A stretch of 64,000 nucleotides of DNA. It comes from Adiantum capillus-veneris (Eukaryota; Streptophyta; Polypodiopsida; Polypodiales; Pteridaceae). Location: contig CM043968.1 of assembly GCA_014529385.2 (NCBI GenBank), forward strand, positions 127,615,018 to 127,679,017. The letters run 5' to 3'. The translations under genes were made by a program, and so were the position numbers. The stretch's first letter is position 1. Each line of letters starts with the position of its first letter. Below are positions 10,375 to 21,220 of this stretch, piece after piece. A model generated the notes under the pieces. That model saw nothing but the letters and a program-made list of their open reading frames with translations. It did not search any database and was not told the origin of the DNA.

Positions 10375-11306
10375 TGTTAGCGGTTGGACACACTCAACGG
10401 AGGATGATTGCCCGGCGGGATACTAATTCCTTTGTAATCATTCCTTAATTGAGAAGAAACCGTCATTTCACCTTTGTAAATAGTGGGGCTTGCATAAGCT
10501 TCCAAATTGTATCCCATTTTTGACATTTAGACTTAGTAAATGGTTAAATTGGAACATTAGGGTTTGAGATTGTAAGGTATTTATACCACTTTTGATTTTA
10601 ATGCAAAAAACCTTCTATCATTTTTATAAGTTTTGTCTGTGTGAGTTGAGCGTACTCTATGTACGAGAGAGAGTGAGAGTTTATCTTGATGCTATGCACA
10701 CACTGGTGGTCGAAATCATGTGTGGAGAAGTGCAACGTGTTGCCCGCGAAGAGAGCTACGCGCCAACACCTACATTGCAGGTGTACGACCCGGCTTTGCG
10801 AGATTGACCCACGAGCTAAATCTGGTGATTCGGTAAGCATACGTTGTTCGTTTTTTCATTTCAGCATATCCACGCGTTCGCAATGAGTAGAGCTACGCAT
10901 TAAGCATGTTAGTTTTAGAAAACGTTGACGTGTAAGTTTCGACCATACATCCTACGCGATTCTGCAACGGATGTTTAGGATTGGGGTTTTGGGTCAAGGA
11001 CCTTAGAGAGAGTGACCTATTGGTGTTAATAGGATTTCCCTCAAGTTCTGTAGCGTTTCGAGAACTTTTGATGGGTAATTGACTCTTGAAAGCGTTGTAG
11101 GAAATCTTCTCTTGTGTACTCTTGAAGGCTGTAACTTAGACATTGGGTAGAGACCTCTGTAGGAAGTAGTTAATAGTCGATCGAGTGTAAGATGACACCC
11201 TATGCTTGCTTCCAGGAGCCTGTGGGTCAAGCTTCGTCCATAGCTGACAAATCTTGTTAGGTGAGTTCTCGTTGTGCTGACGTCTGTCGCGGCGTATCCG
11301 CCAACA
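10375..11306 (+). repeat. 3' LTR of host LTR element
   Basis: 932 bp from TGTTAGCGG to CCGCCAACA. It contains a TATA-like TATTTATA near 10577-10585 and no coding sequence. The matching 5' LTR would lie left of the window. The first five bases after it, ATAAG (11307-11311), are the predicted target duplication to look for at the other end. Confidence 0.65.
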
Positions 11307-11379
11307 ATAAGGCAATGCAGCCTTTTCACAAGAGGCTACTCTTTTGCAAGAGCCATAGTAGACACAACTATAGTGCAAA

Positions 11380-11515
11380 AAACTGGATGATAAGGCTGTC
11401 AAATGCACTTTTGTTGGATACAGTCCTAAAAGCAAAGGCTACAGGTTATACCATTTGCAAAAAGAATGTATCTTGTTTTCACAAGATATTGTATTAGTGG
11501 AAGATTTTGTTCATC
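11380..11515 (+). pseudogene. Ty1/copia pol fragment after the integrase core
   Basis: The frame from 11380 reads KLDDKAVKCTFVGY then KSKGYRLYH and an ILFSQDIV-type strand, the block found between integrase and reverse transcriptase in plant copia polyproteins. It is only about 45 codons, with frameshifts upstream. The adjoining sequence at 11530 belongs to a different superfamily. Confidence 0.7.
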
Positions 11516-11529
11516 CTTTGTTATCATTT

Positions 11530-11700
11530 GCCAAAAATGAATTGAAAAAGCGAGGGATGGGGCCATTTATGATTCATTCTATATCACCAAGTGGAGCCAT
11601 TGAACTTGCTGCATTGGATGGATGGGAAATGCCCAATTGGATCAATGATTGTGTAGGTTAAAGAAATATCACTTACCATTGACTCAAGAGATGCTTGAAA
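11530..11700 (+). pseudogene. Ty3/gypsy integrase C-terminal fragment
   Basis: Translation gives LKKRGMGPFMIHSISPSGAIEL and, after a one-base shift near 11655, LKKYHLPLT. This is the typical end of the gypsy integrase GPY/F module (GP[YF].I...GA.EL.. followed by NG..LK.Y). The hallmark tyrosine or phenylalanine after GP is retained as F. It is a remnant only. Confidence 0.65.
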
Positions 11701-12600
11701 GGGAACATGCAACCCACAAAAAAAGATAAACATGATTGCATGGTTTGACAAGCATAACAAGAAGCAACAGAACCTGGGGGATTCACTCTATATACAAAAA
11801 GGGACGCCACCTATGAGCGGATAACTTTGATAAAACCCCTACATATAGGAATCATATTAGGGAATATGACCCCCTTTATACGCTTATACGACAATCAATA
11901 AAGAAAACTATCATACCCCTATCTTACACAAAAAAGTTAGATCTCACATGATTGAACTAAATAAAACTAGTCAAAGAGTTTCTAGCATAATGACTAGAAA
12001 CATACTAAGGAACCACTTCTATTGATAACTAGATGTACCCTCAATGTATCTTAGTTTGATTTTCAAACTATGTGCTCGATCAACCTGCACTTTGGTACTC
12101 ATCCAATTATGACCTATCTAAATTACTAAAAAAAAATGGTTATAGTGTTGTGTTAGGTTCTCCATGTAAATTTGCATCTAGACAAACTCTTTATAGCTTT
12201 TATCCCTCAATAAATGAACTATAATAAAAAAAGAATCAATTGATATAAAGCAGTGTTAGTTCTTGCATGTATCTTTGTAGCTATTGACTTACAAGGTCAA
12301 GGGGCGCAGATTCTTTTGAGAAGCCATGATTTTGAAACACAAAAACTTCCTCTCATATTTCCATTTTCTCACTTCTCTCACCCCACCCACATATGATACC
12401 CCCCTCCCTTATCTTTAAGCTTGGGAGATAAATTATTGGGGGCATGTTCCTAACTTATACGATTATGTAACTTGTAAAAAAAAAACCCTCCCCTGCACTT
12501 ACGTGTTGCGGTAATTTTTCCATGGTGAATCCCCCGGGCGAAAGAATTGGTAGCAAAGAGGAAAAAAAAACTGGAAGACTGGGAGATGGGAAAGACTGTG
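11701..12600 (+). other. non-coding remnant sequence
   Basis: AT-rich with short homopolymer runs and no ORF I can support. Probably 3' untranslated or LTR sequence of the gypsy fragment to the left and leader sequence of the remnant to the right. Confidence 0.4.
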
Positions 12601-12609
12601 CGAATTCAT

Positions 12610-13106
12610 CAGCTTACAACTATTGAGGAGGATGAAGAGAGTTGGGATCCTTACATTTCTATCAAGCTAGGAGCCAACATGTTACCTATTCATGTGCTAG
12701 TTGATTGAAGTGCACATTTGAATCTAATTGGTTGGGATCTGTACCAGAAAATTCCATAGTTGGTCCTACAACCATTGGAAAGAAAGTTCACAGGATTCAA
12801 TGGCATAGTACTATCCCAGACTACATGGAGATTTTGCTACACATCAAAGGATTACCATGTTCCCATAAATTCTTTGTACTACCTCCAAACTCCCCTGATA
12901 ATCAGCTAATACTAGGTACACCATATAAACACAAATACAAGATGTATATACATTGGTCAAAAAACCAAATGTATTGTACAATGGACCATCATGTGAAATA
13001 TATTGCATTTTCTTCCATGGAAGATACCAGGTATCTTTTCAAGAACGACAAGAAAAAGATTAGGGAATCGGCCAATGGCTTCAATGCAATAGAGGCACAA
13101 CAATAG
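12610..13106 (+). pseudogene. retroviral-type aspartic protease-like remnant
   Basis: In one frame from about 12640 the sequence reads DPYISIKLGANMLPIHVLVD, a stop, then SAHLNLIGWDLYQKI. This resembles the beta-strand plus catalytic Asp region of retroelement proteases (LVD.GA..N.I), with a TGA at 12706-12708 where the residue after Asp should be. The ORF then runs 12705-13106 with LILGTPYKHKYK, which resembles the second protease strand (LG.P). I assign it to an LTR element; the superfamily is uncertain. Confidence 0.5.
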
Positions 13107-13139
13107 GTACCACTGGCCATACAGGAGACGAAAACTATA

Positions 13140-13570
13140 GGAAAAACAACCCAAGAAAATTTGGATACCAAAAAAGACACTTGTCCAAGTTAAGCCTAAG
13201 CCACCCAAAGCACCTCTAAACAATAAATTTGGATACCTAAAGGAACTCCCAAATTTGAAGAAAAATTCATTTGGATTCCCAAAGTCCAATTGCCATGCTT
13301 ATCTCCACAAATACAACCACGGTGTTCACCCACAACTAAAAGAGCAAATCGAAATGTCATGTGGCCTACAAGAGTTCCAAAACCAAGGACACTTAGTTAC
13401 AACCAAGTGTGGGTACCTAAGCACCCCATTATAGTGGAAAATTTGACAAATCAAATGTGGATTCCAAAACAAAAAGATTCACTAAAAACCACACCCCACA
13501 ATGACGCTTCTAAGTGACCACAACGCTTGCCAAAGTCAGAACCCACTATAATGGTGTGGCGTCCCAAACC
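13140..13570 (+). pseudogene. tandem W-x-P-K motif region of a retroelement polyprotein
   Basis: Across one or two frames the motif aromatic-x-P-K recurs: IWIPKK near 13160, FIWIPKV near 13270, VPKP near 13375, VWVPKH near 13410, MWIPKQ near 13458 and VWRPKP near 13550, separated by Lys/Pro/Thr-rich linkers. WVPK repeats are known from some plant copia polyproteins near the protease. The frame has shifts and a stop at 13515-13517. It directly follows the protease-like remnant, so both probably belong to one element. Confidence 0.45.
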
Positions 13571-13729
13571 TCAAACATCGAGCCTAAAAGGATAAAACCT
13601 TTTGACAATTTGCCAATGAGCTGTAGAATTACAATGCTTACTACATGATGGTATATGCTCTCTAACATAAGAACATGTAAACCTCGTTGTCAGAATGTCT
13701 TAATCACCTTGATTAAAACCCACCTCTTG

Positions 13730-13853
13730 CATAGCATTGATTTTTCCATGCATTGACCAAGTATGCATACATAGGGCCACTTTGCTTAAGACCCCCCTCA
13801 CACATAGCATTATTTTTTCCATGCATTGATCAAGTATGCATACATAGGTCCAC
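13730..13853 (+). repeat. tandem pair of 51 bp repeats
   Basis: CATAGCATT...GGGCCAC (13730-13780) is repeated at 13803-13853 with about four mismatches, at a 73 bp period. No coding meaning was seen. Confidence 0.8.
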
Positions 13854-14249
13854 TTACAAGGCCTTGCATAAGGCACTGCTTTGATGCCCATGCATACCAC
13901 AATCCTGATGACACATTGCCATTTAGGAGAACTCTGACTAGGAGGGGAAGGAATTCTAAATGCGGACCTATTGATCAAATGAGTAAAGTGCATTGTTTTA
14001 TCAACTTTTTTGTTATAATTTACGTTTGATCTCTCTTTTTTGATAATTTTTTGAAATTAGGCCATGAGTAGAAGACGTATATCAATAATAAGAGACAAAT
14101 GGCAAAAATGATCCCTTAGGTGTGTGTGAGTCGTACCGTAGCCCGAGGAAGATTTTCTGAGCAAACTAAAACCCGAGCGAAGATTTAAATGGAATGGTCT
14201 ACAGAGCATAGAAACCATGTCAAGATGAGCATGCTTCATCTCTGCGATT

Positions 14250-14590
14250 TTAACCTCTCCAACTCAGAGGAGGCAGGTCAAAGAACTTTCCACGAAGGTA
14301 CCCTTGGAGACCTATGGCATTTGCAAATTGTTTTGATGTGTGAAACCAAGGGTTAGCCCACTCAAAACCAACAACATTCAAAAAGAGAATGAAGTAATTG
14401 CTTTAGGCTAAGCTCAAGCTTGGAACCAAGGGATTCTAGTCCATGTTTTCCACACCACGGTTGGCAAATGTATCCTTTCCAAGTTGGAGGGGATCAAAAC
14501 CATAGTCACCAAGAAGTGATCCGTTAAGCCATTCAAGATCGACAAAGTTGCCACCTCCAATAACCCCACGATGCACGACTTCATTCCGGA
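14250..14590 (-). pseudogene. CP24 light-harvesting protein (Lhcb6) fragment
   Basis: Minus-strand translation gives [20 protein letters not shown] and FDPLQLGKD, then after a TAG and a short spacer [33 protein letters not shown], and a final TAA near 14250. The first block is the conserved N-terminal region of the PSII minor antenna CP24; the second matches the CP24 region before its last helix. The two transmembrane helices that should lie between are absent, so it is an internally deleted relic. It cannot encode a pigment-binding protein. Processed copy versus genomic fragment cannot be decided here. Confidence 0.75.
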
Positions 14591-14901
14591 GGAGGGTAGG
14601 GAAAAGACCTTCTTGGTGGACATGCAAATAAGACAGAGAGCCATTGGAAGGGGCGAAGAAGAGGGAGGGGTAGGACTTCCACGAAGAAGTTGCTAAAAAA
14701 AGAGGACGGGCAAAGAGCGGTACTCTATAGAGAAGAGATAGTTGAAGAGATATACCATCACCATAACTGCACAGAGAAGGAAGGCGCTTGGCAACTGGAT
14801 TTTCTAACTCTTTTACCTGCAAGCAAACTCCCCCCCCCTGTGTGTGTGTGTGTGTGTATGTGCGTTCGGACTCAGACAGACCATCCCTCAAAGATGGTCT
14901 C

Positions 14902-14933
<32 letters not shown>

Positions 14934-15028
14934 TTCGGACCCAGACAGACCATCCCTCAAAGTTGGTCTCTGTGTGTGTGCGCCTGTATGTGCGTTCGGA
15001 CTCAGACAGGCCATCCCTCAAAGATGGT

Positions 15029-15095
<67 letters not shown>

Positions 15096-15128
15096 CGTTC
15101 GGACTCAGACAGACCATCCCTCAAAGAT

Positions 15129-15131
<3 letters not shown>

Positions 15132-15170
<39 letters not shown>

Positions 15171-15215
15171 ACAGACCATCCCTCAAAGATGGACCATCTT
15201 TGAGGGATGGTCTGT

Positions 15216-15254
<39 letters not shown>
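15132..15254. repeat. palindrome 1 in the compound microsatellite
   Basis: Centre near 15193. (TC)n plus CAGACAGACC and ATCCCTCAAAGATGG on the left are mirrored by CCATCTTTGAGGGAT, GGTCTGTCTG and (AG)n on the right, so flanking microsatellites are also complementary. Confidence 0.9.
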
Positions 15255-15257
<3 letters not shown>

Positions 15258-15263
15258 TGAGTG

Positions 15264-15302
15264 TATGTGCGTTCGGACTCAGACAGACCATCCCTCAAAG
15301 AT

Positions 15303-15344
<42 letters not shown>

Positions 15345-15456
15345 AGACAGACCATCCCTCAAAGATGGTCTCTCTCAGACAAACCATCCCTCAAAGATGA
15401 ACCATCTTTGAGGGATGGTTTGTCTGAGAGAGACCATCTTTGAGGGATGGTCTGTC

Positions 15457-15513
<57 letters not shown>

Positions 15514-15552
15514 ATCTTTGAGGGATGGTATGTCTGAGTCCGAACGCACATA
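15264..15552. repeat. palindrome 2, about 290 bp
   Basis: Centre near 15401 with a 3-base loop. Arms contain two inner units, a (TC)n/(GA)n pair, and an outer unit starting GTATGTGCGTTCGGACTCAG (15264) mirrored by CTGAGTCCGAACGCACATAC ending at 15552. The outer arms differ mainly in microsatellite length. Confidence 0.9.
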
Positions 15553-15554
15553 CA

Positions 15555-15600
<46 letters not shown>

Positions 15601-15640
15601 TGCGTGTGTGTGTGTGTGTGCACGTGTGGACCAATAAGTG

Positions 15641-16930
15641 GATGCTCTAAAAGATTCATAAACAAAATAAGCCAATATCTTCTGCCTTTGCATGTTGGAT
15701 AGCTCTTTTGAAAGTAAACTTCCCAACATATGTATTAATTATTTGAAGACGAGGTGTTCTTGCTCACTATGGACACAATTGCATGTGGAAGAACCTCAAG
15801 GAAGTGGTCGATTATAGGGCCCAATGCTTCTCTTTCCTTCTGCTATGCTTTCACCAATCTAAGCATGGCTTTTCATGTAATTCCTTGAGGAGGTGTGAAT
15901 GCTTCATTGAGAGGTCCATAACACATTTGATTTGTTGGTTGTGGGCATCAACCATAGGTATAACAAAGCCTCCATTACATCCAAATCATGCGAGTCTTGA
16001 CTCCTCACACAAATACAAAATCAGACCAGGCTTAGAGAAAGAAAATTACTAATGCTGTGACCGGGCTTTGAAAAACAAAATGAGTACTACTGTGATGGGT
16101 GGATGTGAGTTCATGCTGGCATAAGGGAGTATTCTGGCAAGTATTTTGGAAATGTTGAGCACGGTATTTATGAGACACCCACATGCACACTTTGTTGAAT
16201 GCCCCGGAGCAGTGTTCGGGAAGAATTATTTTTCCAAACATACAAAATTCCTTCCTTGAATTTTCCAAGAGGAAGTTTTAGAAATTTAGGTTACTTTTTC
16301 ACGTTTTTGCACTATTTTCTCTCTATTTTGGGCTGGAATTTCTCCTTCTTCCCTTGCCCCCAACCAGCATGTTTGAAATTGAAAACGACACAGTATTAAG
16401 CCGAGACATATTTTTCTTGAACACTGCCCCGGAGATTCAAGGCTTCACACCCGGATTCCATATGCTCTCCACGAAGTAGCTCTACAACAGCAGACGAGGT
16501 TGTTGGCATCAAATAGGCTAGGGCACTGAATACCCTGCAGCAAGAATGGGCATCGAGCATCAGCCTGCATTATTTCCTGCTGACGCCGGCGTGCGGATGA
16601 TCCTCAACAAGCTGTTGTGAAACTCTGCAAAACAAAGCTTTGAAATTTTGAAGCCGTTAAACTAAAACTCTGCAGTGTCAACCTCTCCTACCGTCAAGGT
16701 CCAGGGTCGTGGGGCAGGGGATCTCGGTCACTCATCTACTGTCCATTACTGACAGTAATTTCAGCACGGGCCGTCAGATGTGAGACAAATCAGCACGCGT
16801 AATCACTCATGGCAATGATTGGCAATCATTTTATGACACCTCAGCATGCGGAAAAATGGCTGCCTGTACTTGCGCTGCAGGACTGCACATGCTCGTCGTC
16901 AGAGTCCAGTGCTTGGCCCCCCTCCCCTAG
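15641..16930 (+). other. no recognisable gene
   Basis: Several ORFs of 60-90 codons occur on both strands (for example 15783-16052 plus), but none shows a known motif or consistent coding character. The right part (16430-16900) is more GC-rich. Confidence 0.4.
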
Positions 16931-16931
16931 A

Positions 16932-17076
16932 CCTTGACGGCCGGGAAAGGTCTTTTACTGACCTTTCCCTCGTAAAAACTGCTCCCGCCATGGCTCCCGG
17001 CTCCCCACCGGTCGCCATGGGGTCGCACTTTTTACGGGGAAAGGTCAGTAAAAGACCTTTCCCTACCCCATCAAGG
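16932..17076. repeat. foldback element with 47 bp inverted arms
   Basis: Left arm starting CCTTGACGG (16932) and ending near 16978; right arm 17029-17076 ending CCATCAAGG. The arms pair almost perfectly around a GC-rich 50 bp loop. Each arm itself contains the short palindrome GGGAAAGGTC...GACCTTTCCC. It may be a foldback MITE or an RNA hairpin; no target duplication was identified. Confidence 0.85.
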
Positions 17077-18060
17077 AGCGCACGCCAACGTTCGTGCATA
17101 GTAATAAATACATCTCCCCTGACGAACGAGTGAAGTAAGGGCAAACTTGAAATTCTCCCTGTGTAACTTTCTCGGTTTTTTAAAAGGCAAGTAATCGAGT
17201 TTTTACAATTTCAACCATTTAAAATACAATGGACGTGGATCTTTTTCTAACACTTGCACTACATATGACTCCATTGTAAACTGTGCTAAAAAAAGCTTTT
17301 TTCTAAAAACTTGACAAACCTATGCATGAGGAAACAAGGAATACTTAAGGGAAATTACATAAATTTGAAGGTTTTTACACTATTTTACATTATATTTCTT
17401 CAAAATTTATAGGTTTCCTCATCTTGAAATTTAAAGTTGAAAAGTAAATTTCAAAATTTGTAAGTGAGATTACACTAAACCTAGATTTTTTTCGAGCACT
17501 GAAGTTTGTAAATGAAGCATCTTATGCCCTTCGCAAAATGAAACCATCTCACAAACCTTGCTCCACAAAACTGATGTAACAAAATTTATAGTTGACAGTA
17601 CATTGGACCATATCAAAGTAATTTGAATCAAATTCATGTTGGACACAAGTTAAAAGTTGTTTTATATTTTTAAACATTTTAGCATCTTTAAAATTAAGGA
17701 CCTCATATTTTAAAATTTTATTGATCTTGTTATATATTTTAGCATCTTTAAAATTGAGAATTAGTAAAGCATTTTAATATTTCAGACAATTTATAGCTCT
17801 ATTGATCCATCTTGAGTGAGTCTGCAGTCAACAATGATTAGGTAGGTACATAACCATTTATCGTGGCCACAAGCTTGCTTATATGTACACATATGCCTTA
17901 ATCTCCCGAATTCAAAGTAGGCAGGAATGTACTTGCCATTCTTCAAATCATGAGTAGTTGCATTAAAATTGAACTTAATTAAAGAGGCTATTATGTTTGT
18001 AATGAGACACATGTTTTCTAGGTTGGCATAGAGGGATCGAGGAAAAGGGGAATTACATAC
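17077..18060 (+). other. AT-rich DNA with no gene
   Basis: No supported ORF. A short direct repeat containing TTTTAGCATCTTTAAAATT occurs near 17680 and again near 17738. Confidence 0.5.
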
Positions 18061-19120
18061 TCTTTGACAATATTTGATTTTCCACGATTTACCTATGAAG
18101 ACTTAAAAAAAAAAGGAGTCCAAGAGGCTCAACCGACTCATGTGCGATGCAAGAAGCATTCGAGTGGGAGTTTGAAGCCCTTTGGGAAAACTGATCAAGG
18201 TAACTATTTTGGAGAGTGTTGGTTTTTGAAAGTTGAGAAAGTTTTTGGATTGCCTACATGAAGAGGTGCGAGATAAGGTCGAGTTGGATGGCCTGATGTT
18301 ACACAAAGAAGACATAGCAAAAGAGGGGACCAAGAAAATTCTGAAGAAGCGCAAAACTAAGCAAGGTTTTCCAGGTGCTGTGGTGTGAAAGCACAATGAT
18401 GCGGTGGTAGCCAAGCCAAAATTGGTGCAGAGGGATGGAGAATGTATAGTCTCCAGTTGTGGAGAATGTATAGGTGGTTCTAGATCAAGAAAAAGGTGTG
18501 CTATGGCTGTTGAAGCTCCATTGAAGAGAGGGTGCAGTTTACATATGAGGTCAAAGTGGTGAAGATAGAAGAGATTCCCAAGCTCAAGACAAAGAAAGAG
18601 GTTGAGATGAGGGATAGCAACTCTATGGATGATGACACGAGTTGGGATACCAAGTCGTTTGGTTTAAGGTATAATGAGTTCAATCTCTTGCATGTGAGTG
18701 GAGATGTAGTGAATATGTGCGAGGAGCAGGGTACGATGCAAGCCGATATGCTCGATGAAGACCAAGTGGAGGAACTCGAGCCTACATGTGAAGCCATGCA
18801 AGTAAAAGATGTGCGGTGCCATGCTAATGGTCATGTTGGTTAAAGTTGCAGTGGAGAGTGCTATAGTGGTGCAGGAGGTACACATTTGGCCAAAAGGGAT
18901 GAAGCAACCTTGCATATGGAAGAAGACAAGGATAATGTGGTAGAGAATGAGTTTCTCTCCTCCTTGATGGAGCATGATGTAGCGGAAGAGAAAGTGCTTG
19001 ATGAAGAGTAGCTGATAAGAAAGTGGTGCTAGTCAACCTTGAAGGGCCCATTTAAGACAACGTTGCAAGTGAGAAGGCAAGCATGGAGCCAAAGATAGAG
19101 GAGCTCTCAATGCAGCATCT
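18061..19120 (+). pseudogene. decayed unrecognised coding region, left part
   Basis: Plus-strand ORFs 18064-18261 and 18532-18843, linked by stop-broken coding-like sequence, are acidic and Val/Glu/Lys-rich (for example VKVVKIEEIPKLKTKKEVEM). No domain was recognised. With the duplication at 19121-19675, the ORF at 19812-20087 and the frame at 20317-20496 that continues past the chromovirus at 32178, this may be one decayed host gene or an old element's ORF. Confidence 0.35.
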
Positions 19121-19675
19121 ATACTCTATGGATGATGGATGTTGCTAGGTTGTGTCCAAGCTTTCCAGGGAGGTTTGTGTGTGGGGGTTGAAAGGTACAT
19201 TGATAAAAGCAATTGTGCAGTGGGCTATTAAGCAGATACAAGATCTGTACGAGGAGGATCTCGCTTTACATGATTGGGGGGCATGTACACATGGTATGTT
19301 TGATGAAAGTGATGGTATGCTTGGTGGTGCCTTATTTGAAGTGGGCAGTTTGCGGATGGGTGCTTGGCATGGTGAGAATATGATGATGGCAATTTGTGTA
19401 TACTCTATGGATGATGGATTTTGCTAGGTTGTGTACAAGCGTTCCAGGGAGGTTTGTGTGTGGTGGTTGAAGGGTACATTGATAAAAGCAGCTATGTAGA
19501 TCTGTTCGAGGAGGACCTTGCTTTACATGATTCAGGGCAATTATACATAATATGTTCAATGTGAGTGCTGGTATGTTTGATGACAGTGATGTTATGCTTG
19601 CTGGTGCCTTATTTGAAGTGGGAAATTTGCGGATGGGTGCTTGGCGGGTGAGAGTATGATGCTAGCAATTTGGGT
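19121..19675 (+). repeat. tandem duplication of a 279 bp unit
   Basis: Unit 1 is 19121-19399 and unit 2 is 19400 to about 19675. Both start ATACTCTATGGATGATGG and share TTCCAGGGAGGTTTGTGTG, GGTACATTGATAAAAGCA, GTGCCTTATTTGAAGTGGG and TTTGCGGATGGGTGCTTGG. Unit 2 carries small indels. The segment between the last two motifs encodes AFEVGS/RMGAW-like residues in one frame. Confidence 0.9.
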
Positions 19676-19811
19676 GTGTGGTTGGCTATATACCTTGGTC
19701 CAGCACTATGTAAGCCTCATGCAGGTGGATGGGCATGATCAATGCTATGTAGTTGACCCAGGTGGTGTCCATGTTATAAAGGAGGGGATTGGGTAACCCA
19801 CTTGAGTAGGA

Positions 19812-20496
19812 GTGGTGGGTGACAAGTGTCGAGTCATTTATATATGGTGGGCTTTTGTGGTGTACAAAGAGTATGTTTGGGTGTGCAACTTTTTTAGTGC
19901 AGTGAACATGTGTGTGGTTGAACATAAATATTCAACAAGGGGGTTGGCAATGATGGTGCAAGCCAACTTGGTTGATGCCAAGAAAATGTGCAATGCCAGG
20001 CTAAGGCTAGACATAGGTGGAGTGCAGAAGGCTAGAGCAGGAATGAAGGCCCTTAGAAGGCAAGCGGCAGCGGAAATGTATGCATGATGTGGTTTTTTAG
20101 GCCAAGAAGGCTCCAAAAAGGGCCAATTGGGATGCCAAGTCAAAGTGTTCAAAGTGTAGGAATAGTGCCCAAAAATGTGGTGCTCGAGATGCTCTAGAAG
20201 TCCATCCAGCATGCCGATCTTTCCGGATAGTCAATCCAGTCTTGAATGAGCAAATTATGGCATGTGGAAGATTTGTCGGGGGTCAGTGTGGGCCAACTTG
20301 ACTGCATCGAATAGGCATGCCAAAACAGATTTTTTTAGCTTGCCAAGGTTCTCAAGAGTTGCATGCAATGTGGGCAGTCAGCCAAAATTTACAGCTTGTC
20401 GATCAGAGTCATGGGCACCTCTATGCATCCGAATTGAGCTTTTTCCCCACTTTTACGATTCGTTGTTCAAGGTCATGGGGCGGTTGGGATGCAACA
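19812..20496 (+). pseudogene. decayed unrecognised coding region, right part
   Basis: ORF 19812-20087 ends in a basic helix-like stretch (KARAGMKALRRQAAAEM). A second frame, 20317-20496, runs into the chromovirus target site. When the chromovirus and one CAACA copy are removed, this frame continues at 32178 for about 55 more codons with a single TAG. No family was recognised. Confidence 0.35.
20492..20496 (+). repeat. CAACA target-site duplication, left copy (chromovirus)
   Basis: Identical to 32173-32177 on the other side of the element. Confidence 0.9.
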
Positions 20497-21220
20497 TGTA
20501 ACATTTAATGGTCTATTAACTTGTGTGTAGCTTAAAATAGCATGAACATTGTGAGGTCCCCACCCCGTCGTCTCAACAATGGATCTGATGGTAAACTTGG
20601 TGGCCACTAGATCTATAGCGGAAGCAAACAAAGTGGTCTCGGTTCATCTAGCGAACGATCTCTCATCACAAAGTGAATTGAGTTCGAGCCTACTAGCAAG
20701 GAGATCTAGCTCCACCTCGCAGGGGAAGCGTGATTTAACCTATGTAGCGATCCTAAGACCCACCTTCCAAGAGGAGAGAAACCTCGAGTGCCTTTTTCCC
20801 CATGTTTCAGAGGCACGTACTCTCGAGATTTCACCGCTCTAGGGCCAATGAGTATTACTAATATCGAAGTAAGCACAATGGGGATTGAGAGTTCCCGACC
20901 CATCGGGACCACCCATCTCGTAGGCATTGGCAACCTGAGCCAAGCCCCCACTTTCCACCCCCACACTCACACTTCCTTGTGTGACCTAATTACTACCACA
21001 AAAGTTGTTCAACATAAAGATTCCTTGTTTAATTCCGAATCACATTGTTCGTTAATACAGCCCTTCAACCAGTATTGCAAACAACACCAAGACAGAATTC
21101 TAGTAAAAATTCTACTCAAACTTTTTCATAAAAGTTACAATGTTCTGGAGGTACAACATCCCCCCTCCAGCGAGAGTTCACTCCTCCCGTTGTCGCCTAG
21201 CTGCCCATACAACTAGGTAT

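Larger units (their letters stand above)
1..11306 (+). mobile_element. LTR retroelement, 3' part, interrupted by LINE-A
   Basis: The element runs off the left edge. Its right end is defined by a purine-rich tract (10363-10374) directly before TGTTAGCGG, which opens a 932 bp LTR ending CCGCCAACA at 11306; these ends are imperfect inverted repeats with the TG...CA signature of LTR elements. The internal region carries an unrecognised coding sequence (30-3064, 3141-3242, 10050-10322) and no reverse transcriptase or integrase in view. It may be a large non-autonomous derivative, or an element with an extra 3' ORF whose pol lies outside the window. LINE-A sits inside it. Confidence 0.7.
14838..15640 (+). 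repeat. compound microsatellite with an alternating 40 bp unit
   Basis: (TG)n and (TC)n/(GA)n tracts alternate with a unit built on GTTCGGACTCAGACAGACC followed by ATCCCTCAAAGATGGTCTC. About eight units run in the plus orientation (near 14879, 14949, 15010, 15113, 15176, 15288, 15351, 15383) and four inverted (near 15194, 15403, 15432, 15511). The long ORFs in all frames here are low-complexity artefacts. Confidence 0.95.

Noticed and set aside
14788-15665. Long ORFs on both strands rich in Cys-Val, Ser-Leu, Thr-His or Arg-Glu
   Set aside because: They are translations of (TG)n, (TC)n and (GA)n repeats and have no protein-like composition.
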